Source: DASRIA01 sp038203635 (GTDB lineage Bacteria > Actinomycetota > Thermoleophilia > Solirubrobacterales > JBBDJG01). Taken from it: DNA of 11,482 nucleotides. The notes under the pieces are model-generated. The model was not told the origin of the DNA, did no database searches, and was given only the letters and a program-made list of their open reading frames with translations. Positions 5,465 to 11,482 of the stretch are shown piece by piece (positions within the stretch are counted from its first letter, which is position 1; each line of letters opens with the position of its first letter). The position numbers and the translations under genes are program-made. Where the stretch lies: contig JBBRDT010000096.1 of assembly GCA_038203635.1 (NCBI GenBank), positions 1-11,482 on the forward strand. Reading direction: 5' to 3'.

Positions 5465-5935
5465 CTAGCGCCTCGGCTCCTCGACGGCCTCTCCCCGCGG
5501 GGAGAGGCCCGCTTCGCGCAGGGCGTCCTCTTGGCCGAGGTACAGCTGCACGGCAACGACCTTGCCGTCCCCAACGGTCCAGACCGCTGCGGGCGCGTGC
5601 TCGACGACGACGCCGTCGCGCGCCGTCGTGGCCCTGATCCGGATGAGCACCACGACCTTGTCGCCGGCATCGATGTACTCGTCCGTGCTCATCAGATAGC
5701 TCGCGTAAGGCTCGAGCCAGTCGCGCCAACCGGCCACCAAGCCGTCGAGCCCGCGGTAGGTGAGTCTCTCCGCTCCCCGGATGTTCGAGACGAACTCCAC
5801 CTCGAAGTCGTCTGCGAAGCCGGACAGCTCGTCCGGCGTGCCGAGGGGGAGCGCGGCATCGTCGCCGAACGTCTCGACCAGATCGGCCTCGGCCGGCTGA
5901 AGGCTCTTTACGATCTCGACGTTTTGGCTCGACAT
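5465..5935 (-). CDS. SnoaL-like / NTF2-fold protein
   Basis: This encodes a 156-residue cytosolic protein. The start MSSQNVEIVKSL and the later pattern (YRGLDGLVAGWRDWLEPY, then TDEYIDAGDKVVVLIRIRA and VWTVGDGKVVAVQLYLGQEDALREAGL) are typical of the SnoaL-like NTF2-fold proteins abundant in actinobacteria. These have a cone-shaped pocket and are either small enzymes or ligand binders; no substrate can be assigned. ATG 5935 is preferred to ATG 5974 because family members begin at this MSSQN motif. No good ribosome-binding site precedes either, so the mRNA may have a very short leader. A 24-bp perfect palindrome lies in the last codons. The gene is divergent from dipZ and 28 nt upstream of tRNA-His on the same strand. 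Confidence 0.8.
   Translation of the reverse strand: MSSQNVEIVKSLQPAEADLVETFGDDAALPLGTPDELSGFADDFEVEFVSNIRGAERLTYRGLDGLVAGWRDWLEPYASYLMSTDEYIDAGDKVVVLIRIRATTARDGVVVEHAPAAVWTVGDGKVVAVQLYLGQEDALREAGLSPRGEAVEEPRR
5486..5509. repeat. 24-bp perfect palindrome inside the 3' end of the SnoaL-like gene
   Basis: The half-site GGCCTCTCCCCG at 5486-5497 is followed directly by its exact reverse complement at 5498-5509. It can form a 10-bp stem with a 4-nt loop in RNA or bind a symmetric protein. It is translated in the SnoaL-like gene as part of GLSPRGEA, about 20 nt before the stop, and lies some 50 nt upstream of the tRNA-His 5' end. There is no T-tract. It may be a terminator, a processing signal or a regulator site. 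Confidence 0.55.
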
Positions 5936-5971
5936 CGCAGGGAACCGTAATGGTGAGCGCCGTCGGGTGAC

Positions 5972-5977
5972 CATAAT
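5972..5977 (+). promoter_or_regulatory. Candidate -10 element of dipZ, implying a leaderless mRNA
   Basis: CATAAT at 5972-5977 is a good match to a -10 hexamer in an otherwise GC-rich stretch. It ends 6 nt before the dipZ ATG, so transcription would begin at or beside the A of the start codon. No ribosome-binding site precedes that ATG, which agrees with a leaderless transcript. No clear -35 is visible. The 48-bp gap also has to hold the divergent SnoaL-like promoter. Confidence 0.4.
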
Positions 5978-5983
5978 CGTCCC

Positions 5984-7726
5984 ATGGTCGTCCTGATCGG
6001 CTTTGCCCTACTCGCCGGCGCGGGCACCGCGATCACGCCGTGCGTCCTGCCCGTCCTCCCCGCGCTGCTGTCCGCGAGCGCGGTCGGCGGGCGCAGGCGT
6101 CCGGTGGGGATCGCGCTCGGCCTGATGCTCACGTTCACCGTCACGATCGCGGGGCTCGCCTCCATCGTCGACGGGGTGGGCGTCGCCGACGGGACGGTGC
6201 GCTCGATCGCGATCGCCGTGTTGATCGGGTTCGGCGTCATGCTGCTGTGGCCGCGACTGGCGCAGCGGGTCGAGGCGCCGCTATACCGGCTGGCCAGGTT
6301 CGGGCCGCGCACGCGCGGCGACGGGTTCTGGTCCGGGATCGCCGTCGGCGGGGCGCTCGGCTTCCTGTACGCGCCGTGCGCCGGGCCGATCCTCGCGGCG
6401 GTGGTCTCCGTGAGCGCCACCATGGGCAGCTCGCTCGAGATCCTCGCCATCGCGATCGCCTACAGCGCAGGATCCGCGGCAGTGCTGCTCGCGCTCGCGC
6501 TCGGCGGGCGCCGGACGATCGAGCGCATCAGGTCTGCCGGCCGGGGACCGGCCGTGCAACGCGCCCTGGGAGCGGTGATGATCGTCACCGCGATCGCCAT
6601 GGCCGCCGACCTGGACGTGCGCTTCCAGACCGCGCTCGCCGACCGCTTTCCGGACTTCATCGTCAACCCGACGGAGGCGATCGAAGGTTCCGACGCCGTC
6701 GCGAACCGGCTCGCGGACCTGCGCGGTGACCCGCGTTTTCACTCGCCATCGACGGACGCCGAGCGCAAGACAGGTCCTAAGTCCGCGCTCCCGGTGCTCG
6801 GCGAGGCACCGGACTTCACCAACAATCAGGGCTGGTTCAACACCGACGGCCGCCGGCTCACGATGGCCGGGCTGCGCGGCCGCATCGTCCTGATCGACTT
6901 CTGGACCTACTCCTGCATCAACTGCATCCGCACCCTTCCGTACGTCCGTGCATGGGACAAGCGCTACGCGCGTCGCGGACTGACCATCGTCGGCGTGCAC
7001 ACGCCCGAGTTCGACTTCGAGAAGGACGCCGGCAACGTGGAGCGGGCCATCGGCCAGAACCACCTGCGCTACCCCGTCGTGCAGGACAACGAGTTCGGCA
7101 CGTGGGAGGCCTGGGGCAACCAGTACTGGCCGGCCAAGTACCTCGTGGACGCGCAAGGGAGAGTGCGGTACACCCACTTCGGCGAAGGCGAGTACCCCAA
7201 GACCGAAGGGGCCATCCGCTCGCTGCTCGCCGAAGCCGGGACGCGCCGCCTCGGCGCGCGCGCACGTGTCGGTGCCGAGACGCCCTCGCGGGACCTGTCC
7301 ACCCCCGAGACCTACCTCGGGTCCGCGCGGGCCGAGCGATTTCTCCCGGACGGCGTCACCGATGGCACGCGCACCTATCCGGGCGCCGACTCGCTACCGC
7401 CCGACCACTTTGCGCTCGCGGGACGCTGGAGCGTCAGCCCGCAGTTCGCGACCTCGAGGCGTGGCGCCTCGCTGTCGGTCCGCTTCGGCGCGCGGCGGGT
7501 CTTCCTGGTGCTCGGCACGCAGGACGGCCGGCCGCGCCGCGTGCGGGTCCTGCTCGACGGCCGCCCGATCCAGGCGTCGCTCGCGGGAAAGGACGTGCGG
7601 GGCGGCGTCGTAACGGTGCGGGGCCAGCGGCTCTACCGCCTGGTCTCGCTGCCGCGAGTCGAGCGGCGGTCACTCACGCTTCGTTTCGACTCCGGCGTGA
7701 CTGCCTACGCGTTCACTTTCGGGTAA
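5984..7726 (+). CDS. dipZ: DipZ-like fused CcdA membrane reductase and thioredoxin-like protein
   Basis: This 580-residue membrane protein carries reducing power from cytosolic thioredoxin to exported proteins. Residues 1-210 are a CcdA/DsbD-type membrane domain of six predicted helices with the paired cysteines Cys20 (ITPCVLP) and Cys132 (APCAGP). After a linker comes a TlpA-like thioredoxin domain (about 270-420) with active site Cys311-Ile-Asn-Cys314 (TYSCINCIRTLP) and the cis-proline in WPAKYL (Pro383). A C-terminal beta-rich domain (about 435-580) matches the extra domain of mycobacterial DipZ (Rv2874) and probably binds a partner or ligand outside the cell. All four redox cysteines are present. 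No ribosome-binding site precedes ATG 5984, and a -10-like CATAAT sits just ahead, so translation is probably leaderless. No cytochrome c maturation genes are nearby, so a general thiol role is likelier. Confidence 0.92.
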   Translation: MVVLIGFALLAGAGTAITPCVLPVLPALLSASAVGGRRRPVGIALGLMLTFTVTIAGLASIVDGVGVADGTVRSIAIAVLIGFGVMLLWPRLAQRVEAPLYRLARFGPRTRGDGFWSGIAVGGALGFLYAPCAGPILAAVVSVSATMGSSLEILAIAIAYSAGSAAVLLALALGGRRTIERIRSAGRGPAVQRALGAVMIVTAIAMAADLDVRFQTALADRFPDFIVNPTEAIEGSDAVANRLADLRGDPRFHSPSTDAERKTGPKSALPVLGEAPDFTNNQGWFNTDGRRLTMAGLRGRIVLIDFWTYSCINCIRTLPYVRAWDKRYARRGLTIVGVHTPEFDFEKDAGNVERAIGQNHLRYPVVQDNEFGTWEAWGNQYWPAKYLVDAQGRVRYTHFGEGEYPKTEGAIRSLLAEAGTRRLGARARVGAETPSRDLSTPETYLGSARAERFLPDGVTDGTRTYPGADSLPPDHFALAGRWSVSPQFATSRRGASLSVRFGARRVFLVLGTQDGRPRRVRVLLDGRPIQASLAGKDVRGGVVTVRGQRLYRLVSLPRVERRSLTLRFDSGVTAYAFTFG

Positions 7727-7868
7727 ACAGCCACCAGTCCGTATCAAGCCGCGCCACAGCGTGCGGGAATCCCCTGACCGCGAGCAGCCCAACTTACGGA
7801 TGTCGGCGCGACCGCTCTGAGTGAGAGTACTTCAGGTCAACCACGTCTCACCAAGCCTGAAGGAGAAC

Positions 7869-8546
7869 ATGAGCACGATTGCAGCCGAACAAGAAACCAG
7901 CACCAAGAAGACAGAAGGCATCTTTGCCAGGCGCCTGCTCCAATGGGGCGGCTTGGCCGCCGGCATGGTGCTGGTCGTGTTCGGCGTCGTCGCCATCGTG
8001 ATGGGGTTCGATGGGCGTTCCACGGTCTCGGACACGCTTGCGCAGGAAAAGATCGTCGGCACGCCCGACATGACGCCCGCTCTCACCGTGAAGGCCGTGA
8101 AGGACGCCGGCCTGACCGGAGTCAATGTGCCGAGCTGCAGCGTCGCCGGTCAGTCCATCGACACCGGCTCCGAGGCACGCTGCTTTGGCGACTACATGAG
8201 AATCCATGCTCTGGAGGGCAGCGGCGGGTTCGTGTACTCCGAGATGGGCCGGTTCGAGGCGAAGACGGGCACACCGAAGGCGGAGCTCGCTGTCGGTGGA
8301 GGCACGGACAACGAGAAGCTCGCGGTGGTCGACCACAAGACCAAGGGGCCCGCAGCGAACGGCGCACGTAATGTCTGGGTGACCGAGACTGCGCTGAGCA
8401 CCGCGCTGAACGCCTCCTACATGGCTGAGCGCATCAGCGTGTTCGGCATCGTGGTCGGGATTGCGCTCCTGCTGAGCGGCATCGGCTTCATCGTGCTGGC
8501 CCTGGCCGTACTGCGCGGCCCGCGGTCGCGCGCCGCTTCGCACTAG
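7869..8546 (+). CDS. Two-helix membrane protein with an external domain ('LigA-like' in databases)
   Basis: This is a 225-residue protein. A short charged cytosolic N-terminus is followed by a membrane helix (about 25-46), an external domain (47-188) and a second helix (about 189-213) with a basic tail, GPRSRAASH. By the positive-inside rule both ends are cytosolic. The external part has two cysteines (90 and 105) that could form a disulfide, and an NASYMAERISVFG segment leading into helix 2. This layout matches small actinobacterial proteins often labelled 'aromatic ring-opening dioxygenase LigA'. That name is unsupported, since no dioxygenase metal motif is present. ATG 7869 has AAGGAGA 5-6 nt upstream; the frame is open from 7821 but that extension has no ribosome-binding site. 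It follows dipZ by 142 bp and might be co-transcribed. Function unknown. Confidence 0.8.
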   Translation: MSTIAAEQETSTKKTEGIFARRLLQWGGLAAGMVLVVFGVVAIVMGFDGRSTVSDTLAQEKIVGTPDMTPALTVKAVKDAGLTGVNVPSCSVAGQSIDTGSEARCFGDYMRIHALEGSGGFVYSEMGRFEAKTGTPKAELAVGGGTDNEKLAVVDHKTKGPAANGARNVWVTETALSTALNASYMAERISVFGIVVGIALLLSGIGFIVLALAVLRGPRSRAASH

Positions 8547-8568
8547 AACGACATAGCACCTCGCCGCT

Positions 8569-8596
8569 CGCGCCCTGGCACATCCGCCGGGGCGCG
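8569..8596. terminator. Bidirectional hairpin terminator between the membrane protein and acyl-CoA oxidase genes
   Basis: CGCGCCCTGGC at 8569-8579 pairs with GCCGGGGCGCG at 8586-8596 to make an 11-bp stem with one G-U pair and a 6-nt loop, ACATCC. It lies 22 nt after the membrane-protein stop and 7 nt from the stop of the opposing gene. It has no T-tract. The position between two converging genes supports its role. Confidence 0.6.
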
Positions 8597-8603
8597 TCCG
8601 GCG

Positions 8604-10355
8604 TCAGGCGCGCATCTCGTATGCGCCCGCGTACCCCTCGACCTCGCTCCACACCCGCTCGAAGCGCTCGGGGTCGCCGACCGGCTTGCGCACGTGATCG
8701 AGCGCCCATGACTGCTGGGCCTCGGTCGACGACGAGTGGCCGTGCAACGTGACGGCGTAGCCAGAGAAGTCCCTTACCAGGACATCGAAGATCGAGTCGA
8801 TCGTGTCGGCATCCACGCCGGCCAACGCCGCCTGCTCGAGGATCAGCTGGCCATACGGGACGAGGGTGAAGAGCTCACCGAGGGTGAGCAGGAAGCCGAG
8901 CTCCGCCTGCTGCTCCTCCGACGGCGGCGCGGTACTCAGCAATGTGCCGAGGCCCTCGGCCTGCTCCATGAAGCGAGCGACATTCGGGATGTTGGCGAAC
9001 GGCGCGTACGCCGCCCGCCAGTCCTGGAACTGGATCTTTCCCAGGCCGCGTGCCGGGCCCTGGCGAAACAGGAAGTCGTCGTCGGCCGCGTCACGCCGCC
9101 GTGGCACCGGCGGGTACTCGGCCGGGTTGAACAGGTAGTTGGCCATGAACTTCAGGACCAGGGCCATGTTCACGTGCACCGTGCCCTCGAGCTTCGGCAG
9201 CCCGCGTATGTCACGCGCGGCCATCTCGAAGAACGTGTCCTTTTCGAATCCCTTTGCCGCGATCACGTCCCACAGGTCGTCGATGACCTTCTCGCCCTCC
9301 GTGGTCACCTTCATCTTCGTGATCGGGTTGAACAGCAGGTAGCGGCGGTCGTCCGGCCCCGCGCTGCGGAAGTAGTCGATCGCGCGATCCCCAAAGAGCT
9401 TCATCGCCACCAGGCGCGTGTATGCGTCGGTCATCAGCTGCCGGACGTGCGGGAACTCCGTCACCTTGTGTCCGTAGAGGATGCGGCCGTCGGCGTGCGT
9501 GATCGCTTCGTAGAACGCGTGCTCGCAGATGCCGATCGACGCGAAGCCCAGGTTGAACTTGCCGACGTTGACGGTGTTCAGCGCGGCGTGGAACGCGTCC
9601 TTGCCGGTGTGGAGGATGTCCTCCTCTCCAACCGGGTAGTCGTCGAGGCGGAACTCGCTCACGAAGTTCTGCGAGTTGACCACGTTCTTGACCAGCCGGT
9701 ACTGCGGGTGCCCGCTGTCGGCCGCGAAGAAGACGTAGCCGTCCGGGCCCTCGACGTCCGCGCGACGGCCGAACACCGACACCATGCCGGCGAGGTTCCC
9801 GTTGCCGATGTAGTACTTGCTGCCGCTCGCGGCGAAGCTGCCGTCGCCCGTCGGCGTCAGCACCATGTCGGTCGAGTAGATGTCCGCGCCGTGCTCCTTC
9901 TCGGACAGGCCGAATGCGAAGATCGCGCCGTCCTCGAGCAACTCGGCCGCGCGCCGCCGCGCGCCCGCGTTCTCGGTCTGCCAGATCGGCCCGAGCCCGA
10001 GGATCGTGACCTGCCAGGTGTACCAGTACGCAAGTCCGTAGAACCCGGTGATCTCGCTGAAGGCGGAGATGCGGGCGGTGTCCCACCGCTTGTCCGGATC
10101 ACCCGCGGCCTCGGCCGAGGGAGTCAGCAGCGTCGCGAAGATGCGCTCGCGCTTGACGAACTCGAGGAAGTCGGCGTACCAGGTGCGCTCGTGATCGTGC
10201 TCCTTGAGGGTCACCTTGCCGCGCGACTCGAAGAAGTCGATCGTCGCCAGCAGCGCTCGCCGAGTGGGCTCGTCGAACTCCTCGGCGCCGTAAGAACGCG
10301 GATTGAAGAGAGCGCGAGTCTCGACCGCCGCTGGGCGCTGCTCGACACTTGCCAT
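8604..10355 (-). CDS. Acyl-CoA oxidase/dehydrogenase-family flavoprotein
   Basis: This is a 583-residue FAD enzyme of the acyl-CoA dehydrogenase superfamily. It would introduce the alpha-beta double bond into an acyl-CoA, the first step of beta-oxidation. It is far longer than the ~380-residue dehydrogenases and resembles acyl-CoA oxidases and the long actinobacterial paralogs. Visible landmarks are the flavin-contact segment FGLSEKEHGADIYSTDM (148-164, equivalent to the usual F.LTEP..GSD), the beta-domain GSKYYIGNGN (178-187), and LEGTVHVNMAL (389-399), equivalent to the YEGT..IQ motif with Glu390 at the catalytic-base position. A helical C-terminal domain follows to 583. Whether oxygen or ETF accepts the electrons cannot be told. 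ATG 10355 was chosen because the open frame back to 10454 overlaps the divergent gene and has no homology. No strong ribosome-binding site is seen. It may start leaderless. Confidence 0.85.
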   Translation of the reverse strand: MASVEQRPAAVETRALFNPRSYGAEEFDEPTRRALLATIDFFESRGKVTLKEHDHERTWYADFLEFVKRERIFATLLTPSAEAAGDPDKRWDTARISAFSEITGFYGLAYWYTWQVTILGLGPIWQTENAGARRRAAELLEDGAIFAFGLSEKEHGADIYSTDMVLTPTGDGSFAASGSKYYIGNGNLAGMVSVFGRRADVEGPDGYVFFAADSGHPQYRLVKNVVNSQNFVSEFRLDDYPVGEEDILHTGKDAFHAALNTVNVGKFNLGFASIGICEHAFYEAITHADGRILYGHKVTEFPHVRQLMTDAYTRLVAMKLFGDRAIDYFRSAGPDDRRYLLFNPITKMKVTTEGEKVIDDLWDVIAAKGFEKDTFFEMAARDIRGLPKLEGTVHVNMALVLKFMANYLFNPAEYPPVPRRRDAADDDFLFRQGPARGLGKIQFQDWRAAYAPFANIPNVARFMEQAEGLGTLLSTAPPSEEQQAELGFLLTLGELFTLVPYGQLILEQAALAGVDADTIDSIFDVLVRDFSGYAVTLHGHSSSTEAQQSWALDHVRKPVGDPERFERVWSEVEGYAGAYEMRA

Positions 10356-10392
10356 GGCGGTGAGGTTAACGGCTTCGGAGAGGTCCACTAGG
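10356..10392. promoter_or_regulatory. Compact divergent promoter region
   Basis: Only 37 bp separate the start codons of the acyl-CoA oxidase gene (minus) and the hydrolase gene (plus), so their promoters must overlap each other or the opposite coding starts. The AT-richest part is GGTTAAC at 10364-10370. It is nearly self-complementary and could supply a -10 on either strand. GGAGAGG at 10377-10383 serves as the ribosome-binding site of the plus-strand gene. No -35 is evident. Confidence 0.35.
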
Positions 10393-11346
10393 GTGCGGCG
10401 CGACGTGAACGGCTTCGACGCTTGGCAGATCGAGCTGCACGGGCACCGGGTCATCTACCGGGTCGCGGGCACCGGGCCGCCCGTGGTCCTGATCCACGGG
10501 ATGGTGAACTCGTCGCGCCACTGGGAGTCCGTGGCGCTCCGCCTCGCCGACGCCTACACGGTGATCGCGCCCGACCTGATCGGCCACGGCGACTCCGCCA
10601 CGCCTCGCGGCGACTACTCGCTGGGGGCGCACGCGGCCAGCATCCGCGACCTGCTCGCAGCCATCGGGGTCGACCGGGCGACGATCGTCGGCCACTCCCT
10701 TGGCGGCGGGGTGGCGATGCAGTTCTTCTACCAGTTCCCGCAGCGTGTGGAGCGCCTGGCGCTCGTGTCGAGCGGGGGTCTCGGCCACGAGGTCAGCCCG
10801 CTGCTGCGCACGGCGGCGCTGCCGGGGGCATCCGCCCTGCTTTCGCTTGCAGCCCACCGGCGCGTGCTGTCCACGATGATGGACGCCGGGGAGCGGCTGC
10901 GCCGGCGGGGCTCCGCCAAGGGCGTCTACCTGCAGGCCATCGCGCGGGCCCTGCGGCCGCTCGAGGAGCCCAGTGCACGCCACGCCTTCCTCCAGACGCT
11001 GCGATCCGTGATCGACGCGCGTGGTCAGCGGGTCAGCGCGACGGACCGCCTCTATCTCCTGAACTCGATGCCCACGTTGATCGTCTGGGGAGAGCGCGAC
11101 AACACGATCCCGATCGCGCACGGGCGCGACATGCACCAGGTGGTTCCCGGTAGTCGCTTCGAGACCCTTCCGCGCGCAGCCCACTTCCCCAACCTCGAAG
11201 ACCCGGAGGGACTCGCCGCGGTCCTGCGCGACTTCATCGAGACCACGGAGCCGGCGGACATCGACGACTCGGACTGGGGAGGGCTTGTCGCCCGGCCCTC
11301 GCCGAGCCGGATGCGCGAGGCGACGGCGGCTCCTCGTCAGGACTAG
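10393..11346 (+). CDS. Alpha/beta hydrolase, Rv2715-like
   Basis: This is a 317-residue cytosolic alpha/beta-fold hydrolase of unassigned ester, thioester or epoxide substrate. Visible features are the oxyanion motif LIHGMVNSS (33-41), APDLIGHGDS (59-68), nucleophile Ser102 in GHSLGGGVAMQF, acid Asp236 in WGERDNTIP and His264 in AAHFPN. The order, the YQFP segment after the nucleophile and the ETTEPAD tail agree closely with Mycobacterium tuberculosis Rv2715 as I remember it. GTG 10393 was preferred because GGAGAGG ends 9 nt before it. The frame is open from 10303, but starts there would overlap the divergent acyl-CoA oxidase gene. Shared divergent control with that gene hints at a lipid-related substrate. 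The last ~20 residues are unstructured and end right beside an insertion sequence, so the natural C-terminus may be changed. Confidence 0.88.
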   Translation: MRRDVNGFDAWQIELHGHRVIYRVAGTGPPVVLIHGMVNSSRHWESVALRLADAYTVIAPDLIGHGDSATPRGDYSLGAHAASIRDLLAAIGVDRATIVGHSLGGGVAMQFFYQFPQRVERLALVSSGGLGHEVSPLLRTAALPGASALLSLAAHRRVLSTMMDAGERLRRRGSAKGVYLQAIARALRPLEEPSARHAFLQTLRSVIDARGQRVSATDRLYLLNSMPTLIVWGERDNTIPIAHGRDMHQVVPGSRFETLPRAAHFPNLEDPEGLAAVLRDFIETTEPADIDDSDWGGLVARPSPSRMREATAAPRQD

Positions 11347-11482
11347 ATGACCGATTCCGTTTCGACGGGTTCAGTGATCGTAGGCGGTGAGGTGGCGCCC
11401 GGGGTCCCCGATCTGCCAGTTGTGCCAGAGGCCGGCGGCAAGCGCGAGCAGGCGTTGGGCGACGCGGGTGATCAGGCCGGAC
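11347..11482 (-). mobile_element. End of an IS982-type insertion sequence (partial)
   Basis: The last part of the window is the 3' side of an insertion sequence: a transposase C-terminus at 11371-11482 plus 24 bp of flank running up to the hydrolase stop codon. The flank reads, from outside inwards, GATGACCGATTCCG then TTTCGACGGGT, and would contain the terminal inverted repeat. The other end is outside the window, so the edge and target duplication cannot be fixed. CTAG at 11343-11346 sits at the boundary. Confidence 0.5.
11371..11482 (-). CDS. IS982-type transposase, C-terminal fragment (runs off the window)
   Basis: The last 36 codons are visible, reading SGLITRVAQRLLALAAGLW, then HNWQIGDPGRHLTAYDH and a TGA stop at 11373-11371. 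The pattern RV.QR.LAL.A..WHN...G.P.....LTAYDH is the characteristic end of actinobacterial transposases usually classed in the IS982 family (DDE type), which move the element by cutting and rejoining its ends. The catalytic core and start lie outside the window, so intactness is unknown. The family name is from memory of this C-terminal signature; a related IS5-like group is the alternative. Confidence 0.75.
   Translation of the reverse strand, partial: SGLITRVAQRLLALAAGLWHNWQIGDPGRHLTAYDH

Noticed and set aside
7820..7851. An inverted repeat GTGAGA...TCTCAC ahead of the two-helix membrane protein
   Set aside because: The arms are only 6 bp with a 19-nt loop and no supporting promoter elements, so chance is likely.
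8736..10391. A 551-codon open frame on the plus strand opposite the acyl-CoA oxidase gene
   Set aside because: It is low-complexity Arg/Val/Glu-rich shadow sequence of the minus-strand flavoprotein, with no domain or ribosome-binding site.
10366..11184. A 272-codon minus-strand frame opposite the alpha/beta hydrolase
   Set aside because: It is a shadow frame: it overlaps the catalytic region of a well-supported hydrolase and has no recognisable motifs.
1..11482. CRISPR array, toxin-antitoxin pair, defence system or biosynthetic cluster
   Set aside because: I found no regularly spaced repeats, no paired small genes with such motifs and no nuclease, helicase or synthase modules.

Overview
The window looks like chromosomal DNA from a high-GC Gram-positive bacterium, most likely an actinomycete-type soil organism of the Thermoleophilia (Solirubrobacterales/Gaiellales) kind. 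This rests on strong G/C bias at third codon positions, several actinobacterial protein types (a DipZ-like CcdA-thioredoxin fusion, an alpha/beta hydrolase-adenylate cyclase fusion, an Rv2715-like hydrolase, a two-helix 'LigA-like' membrane protein) and frequent short or absent leaders. The taxonomic placement is inference from protein type, not from a marker gene.

Layout. Positions 1-136 are the end of an IS481-family insertion sequence, with the transposase start on the minus strand. It abuts a CTAG target. A secreted trypsin-like serine protease follows (217-1053, +). It converges on a nucleoid protein HU gene (1126-1401, -), which lies downstream of a helical protein of unknown function (1502-1960, -). 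Positions 1995-2264 hold a decayed EAL-domain (c-di-GMP phosphodiesterase) fragment. Its 3' end runs through a 29-nt copy of the 3' end of tRNA-His. An aldehyde dehydrogenase (2373-3869, +) converges on a hydrolase-adenylate cyclase fusion (3934-5325, -). The intact tRNA-His(GTG) gene (5363-5436, -) and a SnoaL-like protein (5465-5935, -) come next. Divergent from that is dipZ (5984-7726, +), followed by a small two-helix membrane protein (7869-8546, +). This converges on an acyl-CoA oxidase/dehydrogenase-type flavoprotein (8604-10355, -). Divergent from that is an alpha/beta hydrolase (10393-11346, +). The window closes with the C-terminal end of an IS982-type transposase (11371-11482, -).

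How the parts fit. Most genes are single transcription units. Each of the three complete convergent junctions (protease/HU, aldehyde dehydrogenase/cyclase, membrane protein/acyl-CoA oxidase) carries one strong GC-rich hairpin that can serve both strands. The metabolic genes (aldehyde dehydrogenase, acyl-CoA oxidase, hydrolase) suit oxidation of fatty or aromatic substrates, but no pathway-defining operon is visible. The most unusual structure is the pair of directly repeated tRNA-His 3' ends at 2001-2029 and 5363-5391. The intact tRNA is at one end and the 3' fragment at the other, which is the geometry left by tRNA-targeted integration. No integrase remains between them, and the fragment sits inside the broken EAL gene. 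Together with insertion sequences at both window ends, this suggests a region with past mobile-element traffic. I see no CRISPR array, defence island or biosynthetic cluster.
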